From: Oscillospiraceae bacterium
GTDB taxonomy: Bacteria; Bacillota; Clostridia; Oscillospirales; CAG-272
Assembly: GCA_015065075.1 (NCBI GenBank)
Contig: SVRA01000004.1
Span: 1-59,050, forward strand
Length of the DNA: 59,050 bases
Direction: 5' to 3'
The notes under the pieces are model-generated. The model saw nothing but the letters and a program-made list of their open reading frames with translations, did not search any database and was not told the origin of the DNA. A program made the position numbers and the translations under genes. Of the stretch, positions 1 through 8,612 are shown piece after piece. Within the stretch, counting starts at the first letter, position 1; every line of letters starts with the position of its first letter.

Positions 1-709
1 TCATAACGGGACCTTCCTTGCAAATGCGCTTGTATCCCGTAATAGTCTTGCACGAGCAACCCATGCAAGCGCCGAATCCACAGCCCATTCTCTCCTCGAA
101 GCTGAACTGTCCCTCGGTAACGCTGGTTCTGTAAACCGCCTTAAGCATAGGCTCGGGACCGCAGGTGTAGAAGTAAGAATAATCAGACTCCTTCATCACG
201 TTGGTAACAAACCCCTTGACTCCGTACGAGCCGTCAACGGTCGTGACCGTCACGTGTGCACCAAGCGCTCTGAATTCGTCCTCGTAAAAGATCTCATCCT
301 TGGTGTTAAATCCAAGAACTACCGATACCTGCTTGCCCTCCGCAATAAGCTTCTTGCAAAGCATATACATAGGAGGCACTCCAACGCCGCCGCCGAGAAG
401 AAGCGGACTGTTGCCCGAAAGACTTGTGTCATAGCCGTTTCCAAGTCCCGTGAGCACGTCAAGCTTCTCGCCTGCGCCCATAGAGCTCATAAGCTCGGTT
501 CCCTTTCCGACGACCTTGTAAATAAGGGTCAGAATACCGTCCTCGCAGTCGCAAACCGAGATAGGTCTGCGCAAGAACAAGCCGTCAAGCTTGATATTGA
601 CAAACTGACCGCAATTCGTCACCGCGCTCGTGTCGCCCTCAAGCAGCATCCTGTACACGTTGCTTGTCAAAGCCACGTTTTCCTTTATAGTAAAAATCGA
701 TTGTTTCAT
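1..709 (-). CDS. pyrK: PyrK, dihydroorotate dehydrogenase electron-transfer subunit (3' end beyond window)
   Basis: This is the FAD/2Fe-2S subunit that passes electrons from class 1B dihydroorotate dehydrogenase (PyrD) to NAD+ in pyrimidine synthesis. The protein reads MKQSIFTIKENVALTSN from an ATG at 707-709. A ferredoxin-reductase-like FAD domain carries RRPISVCDCE. A GGGVGVPPMY nucleotide-binding loop follows. The C-terminal cysteine cluster (CGFGACMGCSCK then a Cys in KRICKEG) is the 2Fe-2S site. About 236 codons are visible and the frame is still open at base 1, so only a short tail is missing. It is the third gene of a pyrC-carB-pyrK run; pyrD is expected next, outside the window. The start is the first in-frame ATG that gives the normal family N-terminus. 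Confidence 0.93.
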   Translation of the reverse strand, partial: MKQSIFTIKENVALTSNVYRMLLEGDTSAVTNCGQFVNIKLDGLFLRRPISVCDCEDGILTLIYKVVGKGTELMSSMGAGEKLDVLTGLGNGYDTSLSGNSPLLLGGGVGVPPMYMLCKKLIAEGKQVSVVLGFNTKDEIFYEDEFRALGAHVTVTTVDGSYGVKGFVTNVMKESDYSYFYTCGPEPMLKAVYRTSVTEGQFSFEERMGCGFGACMGCSCKTITGYKRICKEGPVM

Positions 710-785
710 ATTTATTTCTTCTTTCCTTACGGGATAAAAGCTCTCGAAGCCTTGGCCCGTACATATTGAAAGCATTTGAGGGGCT

Positions 786-814
786 CGGGGAACCTTTTTT
801 CAAAAAGCTCCCCG
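786..814 (-). repeat. Hairpin between carB and pyrK
   Basis: CGGGGA at 786-791 pairs with TCCCCG at 809-814, with T-rich and A-rich inner arms that extend the stem imperfectly. It resembles the GGAACC-T6/A6-GGTTCC palindrome downstream of purL (13661-13693). It could be a weak processing or attenuation hairpin, because pyrK follows in the same direction. There is no run of T after it on the minus strand. Confidence 0.5.
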
Positions 815-823
815 AACGCATCC

Positions 824-3800
824 TTAAGCGTCTATCGTCGAGATCGTCAGCGTAGTCTCCTCAAGCACGTCGAGCAGAACCCTGACCGTATCAAGAGAGG
901 TAAACATAGTCACGTTGTTCTCGGTCGCGTATTTTCTGATCTCAAAGCCATCGCGTGTAACACCCGACGAGGAGGGATCGCTCGTGTTGATAACGTATGC
1001 AATATGACCCTGGCGGATCGACTCGGCGATCTCCTCTGAGCCGTCCGAGATCTTCTTGAGAACGTGGGTGCGAATTCCGTTTTCCTTTAAGAACTTTGCC
1101 GTTCCGCTCGTCGCCTCGATGTTGAAGCCGAGATTGTAGAAGCGGCGGATAAGAGGCAGAGCCTCCTCCTTGTCGCAGTCCGCAATGGTAGCAAACACAG
1201 TTCCGTAGTTCTGCAAATGCATTCCGGAAGCCTGCAAAGCCTTGTAGAGCGCTCTGTAGAACTTGTCGTCGTATCCGATCGCCTCACCCGTCGACTTCAT
1301 CTCGGGAGAAAGATACGCGTCAAGACCGCGAAGCTTGTTAAAGGAGAATACAGGCACCTTAACGTACCAACGGTTCTTCTCCTCGGGGTAGAGGCAGAAG
1401 ATTCCCTGCTCCTTGAGCGACTTGCCGAGAATACATTCTGTCGCAATGTCCGCAAGCGAATAACCCGTGGACTTGGAGAGGAAGGGCACGGTTCTCGACG
1501 AACGGGGATTTACCTCGATGATAAACACCTCGTCATTCTTGTCAACGATAAACTGAATGTTGTAAAGACCAACGATACCGATTCCCTTACCAAGCTTCTT
1601 GGCATACTGAAGAATAGTTCCCTTGACCTTGTCGGAGATCGAGAAAGCGGGATAAACGCTTATCGAGTCACCCGAGTGAACTCCGGTCCTCTCAACCAGC
1701 TCCATAATGCCGGGCACGAATACGTCCTGACCGTCGCAGATAGCATCGACCTCAACCTCCTTGCCGCTGATATACTTGTCAACGAGAACGGGCTTGTCCT
1801 CATCGATCTCAACCGCGGTCTTGAGGTAGTGGCGGAGCTGCTCCTCGTTGGCAACGATCTGCATTGCACGACCGCCAAGCACGAAGGAGGGGCGAACAAG
1901 CACGGGATATCCGACCTTTGCCGCGGCGGCAACGCCGTCCTCGATCTTGGTCACAGCGCGACCCTCGGGCTGAGGAATACCAAGCTCCTTAAGCAGCTTT
2001 TCAAAAGCATCTCTGTTCTCCGCTCTGTCGATAGCGGCGCAATCAGTACCGATTATCTTAACGCCGAGATCGTGAAGCGGCTGCGCGAGGTTGATAGCGG
2101 TCTGACCGCCAAGAGAAGCGATAACGCCCTCAGGCTTCTCAAACTCGATAATATTCATAACATCCTCGGGAGTCAGAGGCTCAAAATAGAGCTTATCTGC
2201 CGTGGTGTAGTCGGTAGAAACCGTCTCGGGATTATTGTTGATGATGATCGCCTCATATCCCGAATTTTTAATAGTAGTAACCGCGTGAACGGTGGAATAG
2301 TCAAACTCAACGCCCTGACCGATTCGGATAGGACCTGCACCGAGAACCACGATCTTCTTCTTGTTCGTAAGAACCGAAGCATTTTCTCCCGTGTAGGAGG
2401 AGTAGAAATAAGGAATGTACGCGCCGGTGTGGCAGGTGTCAACCATACGGAATATCGGGAAAAGCTTGTTTTCACGTCTGAGCTTGAAAACGTCAAGCTC
2501 AGAGCAGCCCCAAAGCTTTGCGATATACTTATCACCAAAGCCCATTTTCTTCGCCGCCTTAAGCGTCTCAAGATCGAACGCCTTGCCCTCAAGCACCTTC
2601 TCCATATCGACGATGTTCTTCATCGCCTCAAGGAAGTAAGCCGTGATCTTCGTAATTTCGTGGATCTCGTCAACGCTCACGCCGCGGCGGAAGAGCTCCG
2701 CAATAGCAAAAATGTTGTCGTCGCGGAATTCCGCAATATACGCTTTGAGAGCCTCGCTCTCCATACCGTCAAACTTGTGATGATAAAGGTGATGAACACC
2801 GGTCTCAAGCGAGCGAATACCCTTGAGCAAGCACTCCTCGAGATTAGAGCCGATACCCATGATCTCACCCGTTGCCTTCATCTGTGTGCCGAGCGTGTTG
2901 GACGCTGCGGTGAACTTATCAAAGGGGAATCTGGGCAGCTTTGCGATAACGTAATCAAGCTCGGGCTCAAACGCCGCGTTAGTGTTCGCGATCTTGATAT
3001 CCTCAAGTGCCATACCGACCGCGATCTTTGCAGTCACACGCGCGATAGGATAACCGCTCGCCTTTGAAGCAAGCGCAGAGGAACGCGAAACGCGAGGATT
3101 GACCTCGATCAGATAATATTCGCTCGAATTGGGATTAAGCGCAAACTGTACGTTGCAGCCTCCCTCGATCTTCAGCTCGCGAATGATCTTGATCGCCGAA
3201 TCGTTGAGCATCTTCTTGTCGTGCTCGGAAAGAGTCATAATAGGCGCAACGACAAGCGAGTCACCGGTATGAACTCCAACGGGGTCGATATTTTCCATGC
3301 CACAAATGGTTATAGCGTGATCGTTCGAGTCACGCATGACCTCAAACTCGATCTCCTTATATCCCTTCACGCTCTTCTCGATAAGCACCTGATGAACGGG
3401 CGAAAGCTTGAACGCGTTGAGACCGATCTCCACAAGCTCCTCCTCGTTGTAAGCAAATCCGCCACCCGTGCCGCCGAGAGTAAATGCGGGGCGGAGAACG
3501 ACGGGATATCCGATCCTTGCCGCCGCTGCCTTCGCTTCTTCAAGATCGTAAGTGATCTCAGAAGGAATAGTAGGCTCACCGATCGACTGGCAAAGCTCCT
3601 TGAACAGCTCTCTGTCCTCGGCTCTCTCAATGCTCTCGCTCGAAGTACCGAGAAGCTCGGTGTGACACTCCTTAAGAATACCCTTCTTCTCAAGCTGCAT
3701 AGCAAGATTAAGTCCGGTCTGTCCACCGATTCCGGGAACGATAGCGTCAGGTCTTTCATAACGAAGGATCTTCGCAATATATTCAAGCGTCAAGGGCTCC

Positions 3801-3997
3801 ATATACACCTTGTCCGCAATAGTCGTATCGGTCATAATAGTCGCAGGGTTGGAGTTGACGAGAACTACCTCGTAGCCCTCCTCCTTGAGCGCAAGACAAG
3901 CCTGCGTGCCCGCATAGTCAAACTCTGCCGCCTGACCGATAACGATAGGTCCCGAACCAATGATCAAAATCTTCTTCAAATCTGTTCTCTTTGCCAT
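824..3997 (-). CDS. carB: Carbamoyl-phosphate synthase large subunit
   Basis: CarB makes carbamoyl phosphate from bicarbonate, ammonia delivered by CarA, and two ATP, for pyrimidines and arginine. At 1057 residues it is full length. The first synthetase half starts GSGPIVIGQAAEFDYAG and the second repeats the motif as GAGPIRIGQGVEFDYS near residue 560, each half with an ATP-grasp domain. The last ~130 residues are a methylglyoxal-synthase-like allosteric domain. An upstream in-frame ATG at 4009 exists, but a GGAG lies 7 nt before ATG GCA AAG, so 3997 is the better start. It sits between pyrC and pyrK with no carA next to it, so the glutaminase subunit must be encoded elsewhere. A hairpin (4013-4039) abuts its ribosome-binding site. 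Confidence 0.97.
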   Translation of the reverse strand: MAKRTDLKKILIIGSGPIVIGQAAEFDYAGTQACLALKEEGYEVVLVNSNPATIMTDTTIADKVYMEPLTLEYIAKILRYERPDAIVPGIGGQTGLNLAMQLEKKGILKECHTELLGTSSESIERAEDRELFKELCQSIGEPTIPSEITYDLEEAKAAAARIGYPVVLRPAFTLGGTGGGFAYNEEELVEIGLNAFKLSPVHQVLIEKSVKGYKEIEFEVMRDSNDHAITICGMENIDPVGVHTGDSLVVAPIMTLSEHDKKMLNDSAIKIIRELKIEGGCNVQFALNPNSSEYYLIEVNPRVSRSSALASKASGYPIARVTAKIAVGMALEDIKIANTNAAFEPELDYVIAKLPRFPFDKFTAASNTLGTQMKATGEIMGIGSNLEECLLKGIRSLETGVHHLYHHKFDGMESEALKAYIAEFRDDNIFAIAELFRRGVSVDEIHEITKITAYFLEAMKNIVDMEKVLEGKAFDLETLKAAKKMGFGDKYIAKLWGCSELDVFKLRRENKLFPIFRMVDTCHTGAYIPYFYSSYTGENASVLTNKKKIVVLGAGPIRIGQGVEFDYSTVHAVTTIKNSGYEAIIINNNPETVSTDYTTADKLYFEPLTPEDVMNIIEFEKPEGVIASLGGQTAINLAQPLHDLGVKIIGTDCAAIDRAENRDAFEKLLKELGIPQPEGRAVTKIEDGVAAAAKVGYPVLVRPSFVLGGRAMQIVANEEQLRHYLKTAVEIDEDKPVLVDKYISGKEVEVDAICDGQDVFVPGIMELVERTGVHSGDSISVYPAFSISDKVKGTILQYAKKLGKGIGIVGLYNIQFIVDKNDEVFIIEVNPRSSRTVPFLSKSTGYSLADIATECILGKSLKEQGIFCLYPEEKNRWYVKVPVFSFNKLRGLDAYLSPEMKSTGEAIGYDDKFYRALYKALQASGMHLQNYGTVFATIADCDKEEALPLIRRFYNLGFNIEATSGTAKFLKENGIRTHVLKKISDGSEEIAESIRQGHIAYVINTSDPSSSGVTRDGFEIRKYATENNVTMFTSLDTVRVLLDVLEETTLTISTIDA

Positions 3998-4003
3998 ATT
4001 TAT

Positions 4004-4039
4004 CTCCATTCCGTCACTTGATCGTCTGCAACAAGTGAC
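4004..4039 (-). promoter_or_regulatory. Hairpin abutting the carB ribosome-binding site
   Basis: GTCACTTG (4013-4020) pairs with CAAGTGAC (4032-4039). On the minus strand the stem is followed immediately by GGAATGGAG and then the carB ATG. The same hairpin-plus-GGAATGGAG arrangement occurs before the CPBP protease and SASP genes in this window. Whether it regulates carB translation is inference. Confidence 0.5.
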
Positions 4040-4060
4040 TATATTATTCGATTTTTTATC

Positions 4061-4086
4061 CCTACTTTTCTTGAAAGAAAAGTAGG
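4061..4086 (-). repeat. Perfect 12-bp palindrome in the pyrC-carB intergenic region
   Basis: CCTACTTTTCTT at 4061-4072 and AAGAAAAGTAGG at 4075-4086 form a near-continuous palindrome with a 2-nt centre. It lacks a clean T-tract on the minus strand, so it may be a dispersed intergenic repeat or an RNA-processing hairpin rather than a full terminator. Confidence 0.55.
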
Positions 4087-4143
4087 CAAAAGAACTTCCA
4101 CAAGGACAGTTATTAAGTTCCCCATTTCATAATTGCAAATGGC

Positions 4144-5346
4144 TTAAAACTTATACGCCTTTCCGTTATAAAAGGTACCGCAGCATTTACCAACCAGCCT
4201 TACACCCTCAAACGGAGTTGCCTTGCCCTTCGATATAAACTCCGCAGGATCGACCGTAAATTCCTCATCAAGTCTCCACACAGAAAGACCGTCTCCGATC
4301 GGCAGACCGAATCTTTCTCTCGGGTTGTATACCAAAAGCTCAATAAGCTTCTCAAGCGAGATCACACCGTTTTTCACCATGTAAGTGTACATCAGAGGGA
4401 ACGCCGTCTCAATGCCAACGATTCCGAAAGCGCTCTTTTCAAGCCCCCTGCCCTTTTCCTCGGCAGAGTGCGGAGCGTGGTCGGTCGCGATCATATCCAC
4501 CGTGCCGTCGACAATGCCCTCGATAAGTGCAAGCCTGTCCGCCTCGCTTCGCAAGGGCGGATTCATCTTAAATCTTCCTTCTTCGCGAAGATCCATATCG
4601 TTGAGTATCAGATAATGCGGACCGGTCTCGCAGGTCACGTCAACACCCGACTTTTTCGCCTCGCGGATAATTTCAACACTCTCCTTGGTCGAGATATGAC
4701 AAACGTGGTAAGCGCATCCGACCTCGTCGGCAAGCTTAAGATCTCTCTCGATCTGCCTCCACTCACTCTCCGAGCAAATGCCTCGGTGTCCGTGCAAGCG
4801 CGCATACTCTCCGTCGTGTATGTATCCGCCGCGCAAAAGCTCGTTGACCTCGCAGTGCGCTACGATCATCTTTCCAAGTGCACGGGCTCTTTGCATAGCC
4901 TCCTTCATCATACCACCGTCCTGCACACCGCGTCCGTCATCCGAAAACGCGATGACGTTCTTCGCCATACCCTCGAGATCTGCCAACTGCTCGCCCTTCT
5001 GTCCAACCGTTATCGAGCCGTAAGGATGAACTCCTATAACCGCATCTCTCTCGATCACATCAAGCTGCTGCTTCAGATGCTCGGGAGAATCGGGCACGGG
5101 ATCAAGATTCGGCATCGTGCAAACGTCGGTGTAGCCGCCTCTTGCCGCCGCCATAGAGCCCGTAGCGATAGTTTCCTTATAAGAAAATCCCGGCTCGCGA
5201 AAATGCACGTGCACATCACAAAAACCGGGAAAAACGGTATATTCCGAAGAATTGAACGACGAAAAGCCCTCAGCGGAGAAAAAACAGTTAACCAAGGACG
5301 CCTTATCTTTCATTTTAGCATGCATATCAGCCTTAAAAGTTGCCAT
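4144..5346 (-). CDS. pyrC: Dihydroorotase
   Basis: Dihydroorotase cyclises carbamoyl-aspartate to dihydroorotate, the third step of pyrimidine synthesis. The 400-residue protein has the amidohydrolase zinc motif HVHFREPG followed by KETIATGSMAAARGG, and the late metal/catalytic motif ATDHAPHS with EEKGRG, typical of Firmicute class I enzymes. GGAGG lies 7 nt before the ATG. A consensus promoter lies about 60 bp upstream, so this is probably the first gene of the pyrC-carB-pyrK transcript. The leader is only about 50 nt, too short for a standard PyrR attenuator. Confidence 0.95.
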   Translation of the reverse strand: MATFKADMHAKMKDKASLVNCFFSAEGFSSFNSSEYTVFPGFCDVHVHFREPGFSYKETIATGSMAAARGGYTDVCTMPNLDPVPDSPEHLKQQLDVIERDAVIGVHPYGSITVGQKGEQLADLEGMAKNVIAFSDDGRGVQDGGMMKEAMQRARALGKMIVAHCEVNELLRGGYIHDGEYARLHGHRGICSESEWRQIERDLKLADEVGCAYHVCHISTKESVEIIREAKKSGVDVTCETGPHYLILNDMDLREEGRFKMNPPLRSEADRLALIEGIVDGTVDMIATDHAPHSAEEKGRGLEKSAFGIVGIETAFPLMYTYMVKNGVISLEKLIELLVYNPRERFGLPIGDGLSVWRLDEEFTVDPAEFISKGKATPFEGVRLVGKCCGTFYNGKAYKF

Positions 5347-5406
5347 CTTGATCCTCCGTTCCGTTAAACGTTTCGTTTATCAAACATTGATATCCATATT
5401 TATAGT

Positions 5407-5435
5407 ATTATATCATATATAAAGTGTAGTGTCAA
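5407..5435 (-). promoter_or_regulatory. Sigma-A promoter for pyrC-carB-pyrK
   Basis: On the minus strand TTGACA (5430-5435), a 17-bp spacer and TATAAT (5407-5412) match the vegetative consensus at every position. Transcription would begin near 5400, giving a ~50-nt leader to pyrC. Confidence 0.88.
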
Positions 5436-5524
5436 GTGAAATGACGCATTTTTATCAAAAATGTCACAATAAACAGTTTTCATCTCGACAATCAGCAAGC
5501 TTTTGTCAAAATGCTTGATTAATG

Positions 5525-5566
5525 CAAAAAAACAGTCGGTCACAGCATCTTGCGACCGACTGTTTT
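5525..5566 (-). terminator. Intrinsic terminator after the HELSH membrane protein gene
   Basis: AACAGTCGGTC (5531-5541) pairs perfectly with GACCGACTGTT (5554-5564). On the minus strand the stem is followed by a run of T. The A/T tracts on both sides mean it could work in either direction. Confidence 0.9.
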
Positions 5567-6385
5567 TTATTTTCCAAAGATCATCATAACCCCGCGGATC
5601 AGCCACGCAACTATCAGTAAAGCCACGCAGAAAAATGCCGCTATCATAAGGAAAGAGACCAAAAAGAAACCTGCAGTCACCATCGCCGAGGTCACTGCCG
5701 CAAGAGCAGGCAAGGAAACGAAATACAAAACCGCGTCTACGGCAAGCAACGCTCCCATAAGGATCAAAATCCCCTTAACACCGCCCTTTATATCCGCACC
5801 GCTTAGCTCCATGTGACTTGATATCATAAGCGCGAGCGCAAGGAACACCCACCACCAAACGTTATCAGCGTTTGAAAAATCAAAAACTGCCAGAAATGCC
5901 CTGATCAAGATCGTGAAGATCTCCCAAATTTCCGCAAAAGCGATATCGGAATACGAAAATTCAGCAATAAGACCGATATTTGAAGTAAACTCGTCAAAAA
6001 CAGTCGGCACAGTAAGTCGCATCAAAAGAAGCAACACTCCGCTTCCGCAGATTATAGGCGCTATCCCGATAAAAAAGTTTCCTATCTGATGATATATATT
6101 TTTCTTGTTGTAAGAATGCTTCACGTATCCGAGATTGCCGTCATTCGCAGCAGGACGGTACAGTTTTATCTCATCGACTCTGTGCCCGAACACAAGACAC
6201 ATAAGCGCGTGAGAAAGCTCGTGGATCGGAGTCCCCACCGCGCCCGTTATAACGAGAAGTAACGGTCCCTTCCTGCCGATCGTTCGGCAAAATCCTCGGC
6301 GGCAGAGCGCGATAAATAAACCGAACAAAAATATTATTCCAACCGTAAAAGCGGTCTGTATTAAAAAGTTTATTACGATCTCCAC
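5567..6385 (-). CDS. Polytopic membrane protein with HELSH motif (putative zinc metalloprotease)
   Basis: The 272-residue protein has about six hydrophobic segments. It carries HELSH at residues 55-59, which fits an HExxH zinc-protease motif of the M50/DUF3267-like kind. A second conserved-looking patch, SHMELSGAD at 190-198, could provide a further ligand, but this is inference. The start is GTG (minus-strand 6385) with GGAGG 7 nt upstream. The stop is followed by a strong terminator. It lies 23 bp after the cytosolic glycoside hydrolase gene and is probably co-transcribed with it, although no functional link is obvious. Its substrate is unknown. It could be an intramembrane protease or a non-proteolytic relative. 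Confidence 0.7.
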   Translation of the reverse strand: MEIVINFLIQTAFTVGIIFLFGLFIALCRRGFCRTIGRKGPLLLVITGAVGTPIHELSHALMCLVFGHRVDEIKLYRPAANDGNLGYVKHSYNKKNIYHQIGNFFIGIAPIICGSGVLLLLMRLTVPTVFDEFTSNIGLIAEFSYSDIAFAEIWEIFTILIRAFLAVFDFSNADNVWWWVFLALALMISSHMELSGADIKGGVKGILILMGALLAVDAVLYFVSLPALAAVTSAMVTAGFFLVSFLMIAAFFCVALLIVAWLIRGVMMIFGK

Positions 6386-6408
6386 TCTGCCACCTCCGAT
6401 CTAAAAAA

Positions 6409-8493
6409 TTATACGATATTTTCTCTTACTACCAAAACTCCCTCGTAAGCAGGGATATCAAGCATCAGCTCCGAGGAAAGATCACACGCTTCAATTTCTG
6501 CAGTTGCAGGATAATATACATTCGCCATTCCCTTGTATCCGTCAGCGCAGGACAGCTTGACCGACATCGGCTGATCGCTCGCATTGACGAAGAAAGACAC
6601 CTTGCGCTCGTCCGACTTAAAGTCCCCAACGAGAAGCCTCGAAGCAACTCCACTCGTAACGCAAGTATCAAATTCAACGTCAACGTAATTTTTAAGAAGC
6701 GCCAGCAATCCATCAATATCCTTAGCGTCAAGATGGTCCTTGTCCGAAAGCTGACCCATAAGCTCCGCTATTTTCTCGTCATCGTTCATCGAATGAGCGT
6801 GCTTGGGTGTTTTACCAATAAATACGATATGTCCGCCCGCATTCGAAAACTCGACGAGCTTTTCAAGCGTACCGACCGAAATATACTCCGCATAAGGAAC
6901 AACGATCGTCGAATAGCATCCGAATCCCGTCTTCATTCTGCCCTGCTCTATCTCGGATGCACAAATACTCTCCTCGTCGATGGACGAATACATATACTGA
7001 TTTTGGAGCAGTTCAAGGCAAATTCTCTCGCAGTCTGCATTTATGTCAACAAGCTCACCCTCGCACTGTCCCCATATCTGCGCGTGCAAAACGTCGGCAC
7101 AGTGGAGCGCCTGAGCCGTAGCCGCAGGATAGAAAACCGCCAACTCTCCGCATTCAGTCACCTCGTCAAGCACGGTATTAATACGTCCCGCGTATTCGTT
7201 GAGCTTGTTTATCTCCTCAAGCGTGTAACTACGTTGGGGATTGATGATAGTAAAGTCATTGATACCCAAAAGTCTGGTGATCGACAAGCCACCGATCGAA
7301 ACCCCAAAGCCGTCGTATTGCGAAAGGATATTGACCGCATCGGGATTGAGCTCGATCATAACCTCTCTCTTACAGGCATGCTTAGCCGCCGATGCTACGT
7401 ATCTGAGACCCATATAGTTTCCAATATCACACTGACTGAGCAGATGATCGGGATCCACCCAAAGTATATCGACTCCGGGGATCGTCATTCCGCCTATCAC
7501 CTGCATAAAATTACCGCCGTAGGTCTCAACGTGATAGTTCATATTCTCCTCAAAGAGCAAATGACCTGACGAGGCAACCCCGTTGGCCTCACACCACTCG
7601 GATATCTGATCGATATACGACTGCTTGAAAAGCTTGGATACCAGTTGATAATAATTAAGACGCACAGCACGATCGTGATCCGACTCACCCGAGAATATGC
7701 TCGGAATATTTATCTCGTATCCGAACTCCTCAAAAAATTTCTTATCAAAGTCCTTGCTCCATACCGCATAGCGCGCCTTCTCCCTGTTTCCGAGATTGGG
7801 CTCGTCGGTAAAGAATGCCTTGATGTTTTTAAACGAGTCACCGAGATACCTCTTGTATCTCTTATGCGTAACCTCAATAAACTTCTTCACCGCATCGGGA
7901 TTGAGCAGGTCGACGGTACGAAGCAGGTCAAAATTCGTGCGATCCTCAACCTTATCAAATGTATAACGAAGCACGTAAACGTCAAGCTCCCAGTCACCTG
8001 AAACCGTCGCAGATACAGTCCCTCCATCAACGGCAAGATCTCTCGAACCGCAACCGTCAGTCAACACAGCACTCATTATCTTTATCTCAATATTTTCTCC
8101 GTCCTCATCGCCCAAACGGTAAGATGCAACGCCACCTTTTCCAACCTTTGTTATATGCTTAATTCCCGTAGCTTCCCACTCGCGACCGGGCTGCTCGTCA
8201 AGCACAAGACCGAAAGCGCGACCGCTGGGCCATTGATATTCGTCGTATATCCAGAGAACCATGCCCTTATCCGCTGCATAATCGTAAACCTTTTTCAAGA
8301 TCTCAAATTCGCGCGGATCCCTAAGGTAGTTCTGATTAAAATTAACGTTTGAAACGATACCGCCATAGCCCTCTTTCAAGAAATAATCGACAGGCGCAGT
8401 ATCTCCGTTAAATCCATAGCTTAACCAAGCAATTCTTTTGTCAAGCGCAGGAACTTTAAATTTTTCTTCAAGCCAAAGCTTTTTATTATCCAT
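6409..8493 (-). CDS. Cytosolic glycoside-hydrolase-like protein (GH106-like TIM barrel), paralogue of the next gene upstream
   Basis: The 694-residue protein has no signal peptide. The N-terminal TIM-barrel region holds WLSYGF, YDEYQWPSG at 83-91 and FFTDEP at 227-232, motifs seen in GH106-like/alpha-L-rhamnosidase-related hydrolases in which the barrel acidic residues act in catalysis. A Rossmann/glutaminase-like middle part (STIVVPYAEYISVGTLEKLVEF) and a C-terminal beta-sandwich ending AYEGVLVVRE follow. It is closely similar over its whole length to residues ~230-950 of the secreted protein at 8613-11708. The open frame extends to a TTG at 8553, but that lies inside the upstream terminator, so the ATG at 8493 is chosen. 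Exact family and sugar are uncertain. Confidence 0.75.
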   Translation of the reverse strand: MDNKKLWLEEKFKVPALDKRIAWLSYGFNGDTAPVDYFLKEGYGGIVSNVNFNQNYLRDPREFEILKKVYDYAADKGMVLWIYDEYQWPSGRAFGLVLDEQPGREWEATGIKHITKVGKGGVASYRLGDEDGENIEIKIMSAVLTDGCGSRDLAVDGGTVSATVSGDWELDVYVLRYTFDKVEDRTNFDLLRTVDLLNPDAVKKFIEVTHKRYKRYLGDSFKNIKAFFTDEPNLGNREKARYAVWSKDFDKKFFEEFGYEINIPSIFSGESDHDRAVRLNYYQLVSKLFKQSYIDQISEWCEANGVASSGHLLFEENMNYHVETYGGNFMQVIGGMTIPGVDILWVDPDHLLSQCDIGNYMGLRYVASAAKHACKREVMIELNPDAVNILSQYDGFGVSIGGLSITRLLGINDFTIINPQRSYTLEEINKLNEYAGRINTVLDEVTECGELAVFYPAATAQALHCADVLHAQIWGQCEGELVDINADCERICLELLQNQYMYSSIDEESICASEIEQGRMKTGFGCYSTIVVPYAEYISVGTLEKLVEFSNAGGHIVFIGKTPKHAHSMNDDEKIAELMGQLSDKDHLDAKDIDGLLALLKNYVDVEFDTCVTSGVASRLLVGDFKSDERKVSFFVNASDQPMSVKLSCADGYKGMANVYYPATAEIEACDLSSELMLDIPAYEGVLVVRENIV

Positions 8494-8525
8494 AAATTTC
8501 GGTCGCGGAAAGCTCCGCCCTCCAT
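8494..8525 (-). promoter_or_regulatory. Ribosome-binding region with a small hairpin before the cytosolic hydrolase
   Basis: On the minus strand GGAGG is followed by a GCGGA-GCTT-TCCGC hairpin and then about 11 nt to the ATG. The Shine-Dalgarno is ~25 nt from the start in linear distance but within normal range if the hairpin folds. This is why the ATG at 8493 is still plausible. Confidence 0.4.
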
Positions 8526-8537
8526 TCGTTTTTTTAA

Positions 8538-8569
8538 AAATGCCATAGCCCAAACAGGCTATGGCATTT
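8538..8569 (-). terminator. Intrinsic terminator after the secreted hydrolase gene
   Basis: A perfect 13-bp stem, AAATGCCATAGCC (8538-8550) with GGCTATGGCATTT (8557-8569), has a 6-nt loop and is followed by T residues on the minus strand. It separates the two tandem hydrolase genes. Confidence 0.85.
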
Positions 8570-8612
8570 CGTTTTAACCGTACGCCATCACAGGCGAAAA
8601 CTATTTATATTT

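Noticed and set aside
1217..3067. 616-residue open frame on the plus strand opposite carB (and a 1008-residue one opposite infB at 54454-57480)
   Set aside because: They lie antisense to certain genes, have no ribosome sites or family motifs, and follow from the codon bias of the real genes.
5347..5406. PyrR-type attenuator upstream of pyrC
   Set aside because: The leader is only about 50 nt and holds no antiterminator/terminator pair.
5400..5606. 68-codon minus-strand frame upstream of pyrC
   Set aside because: It spans the terminator and the pyrC promoter and has no ribosome-binding site.
8494..8553. TTG start for the cytosolic hydrolase giving 20 extra residues
   Set aside because: The codons fall inside the perfect terminator hairpin of the upstream gene.
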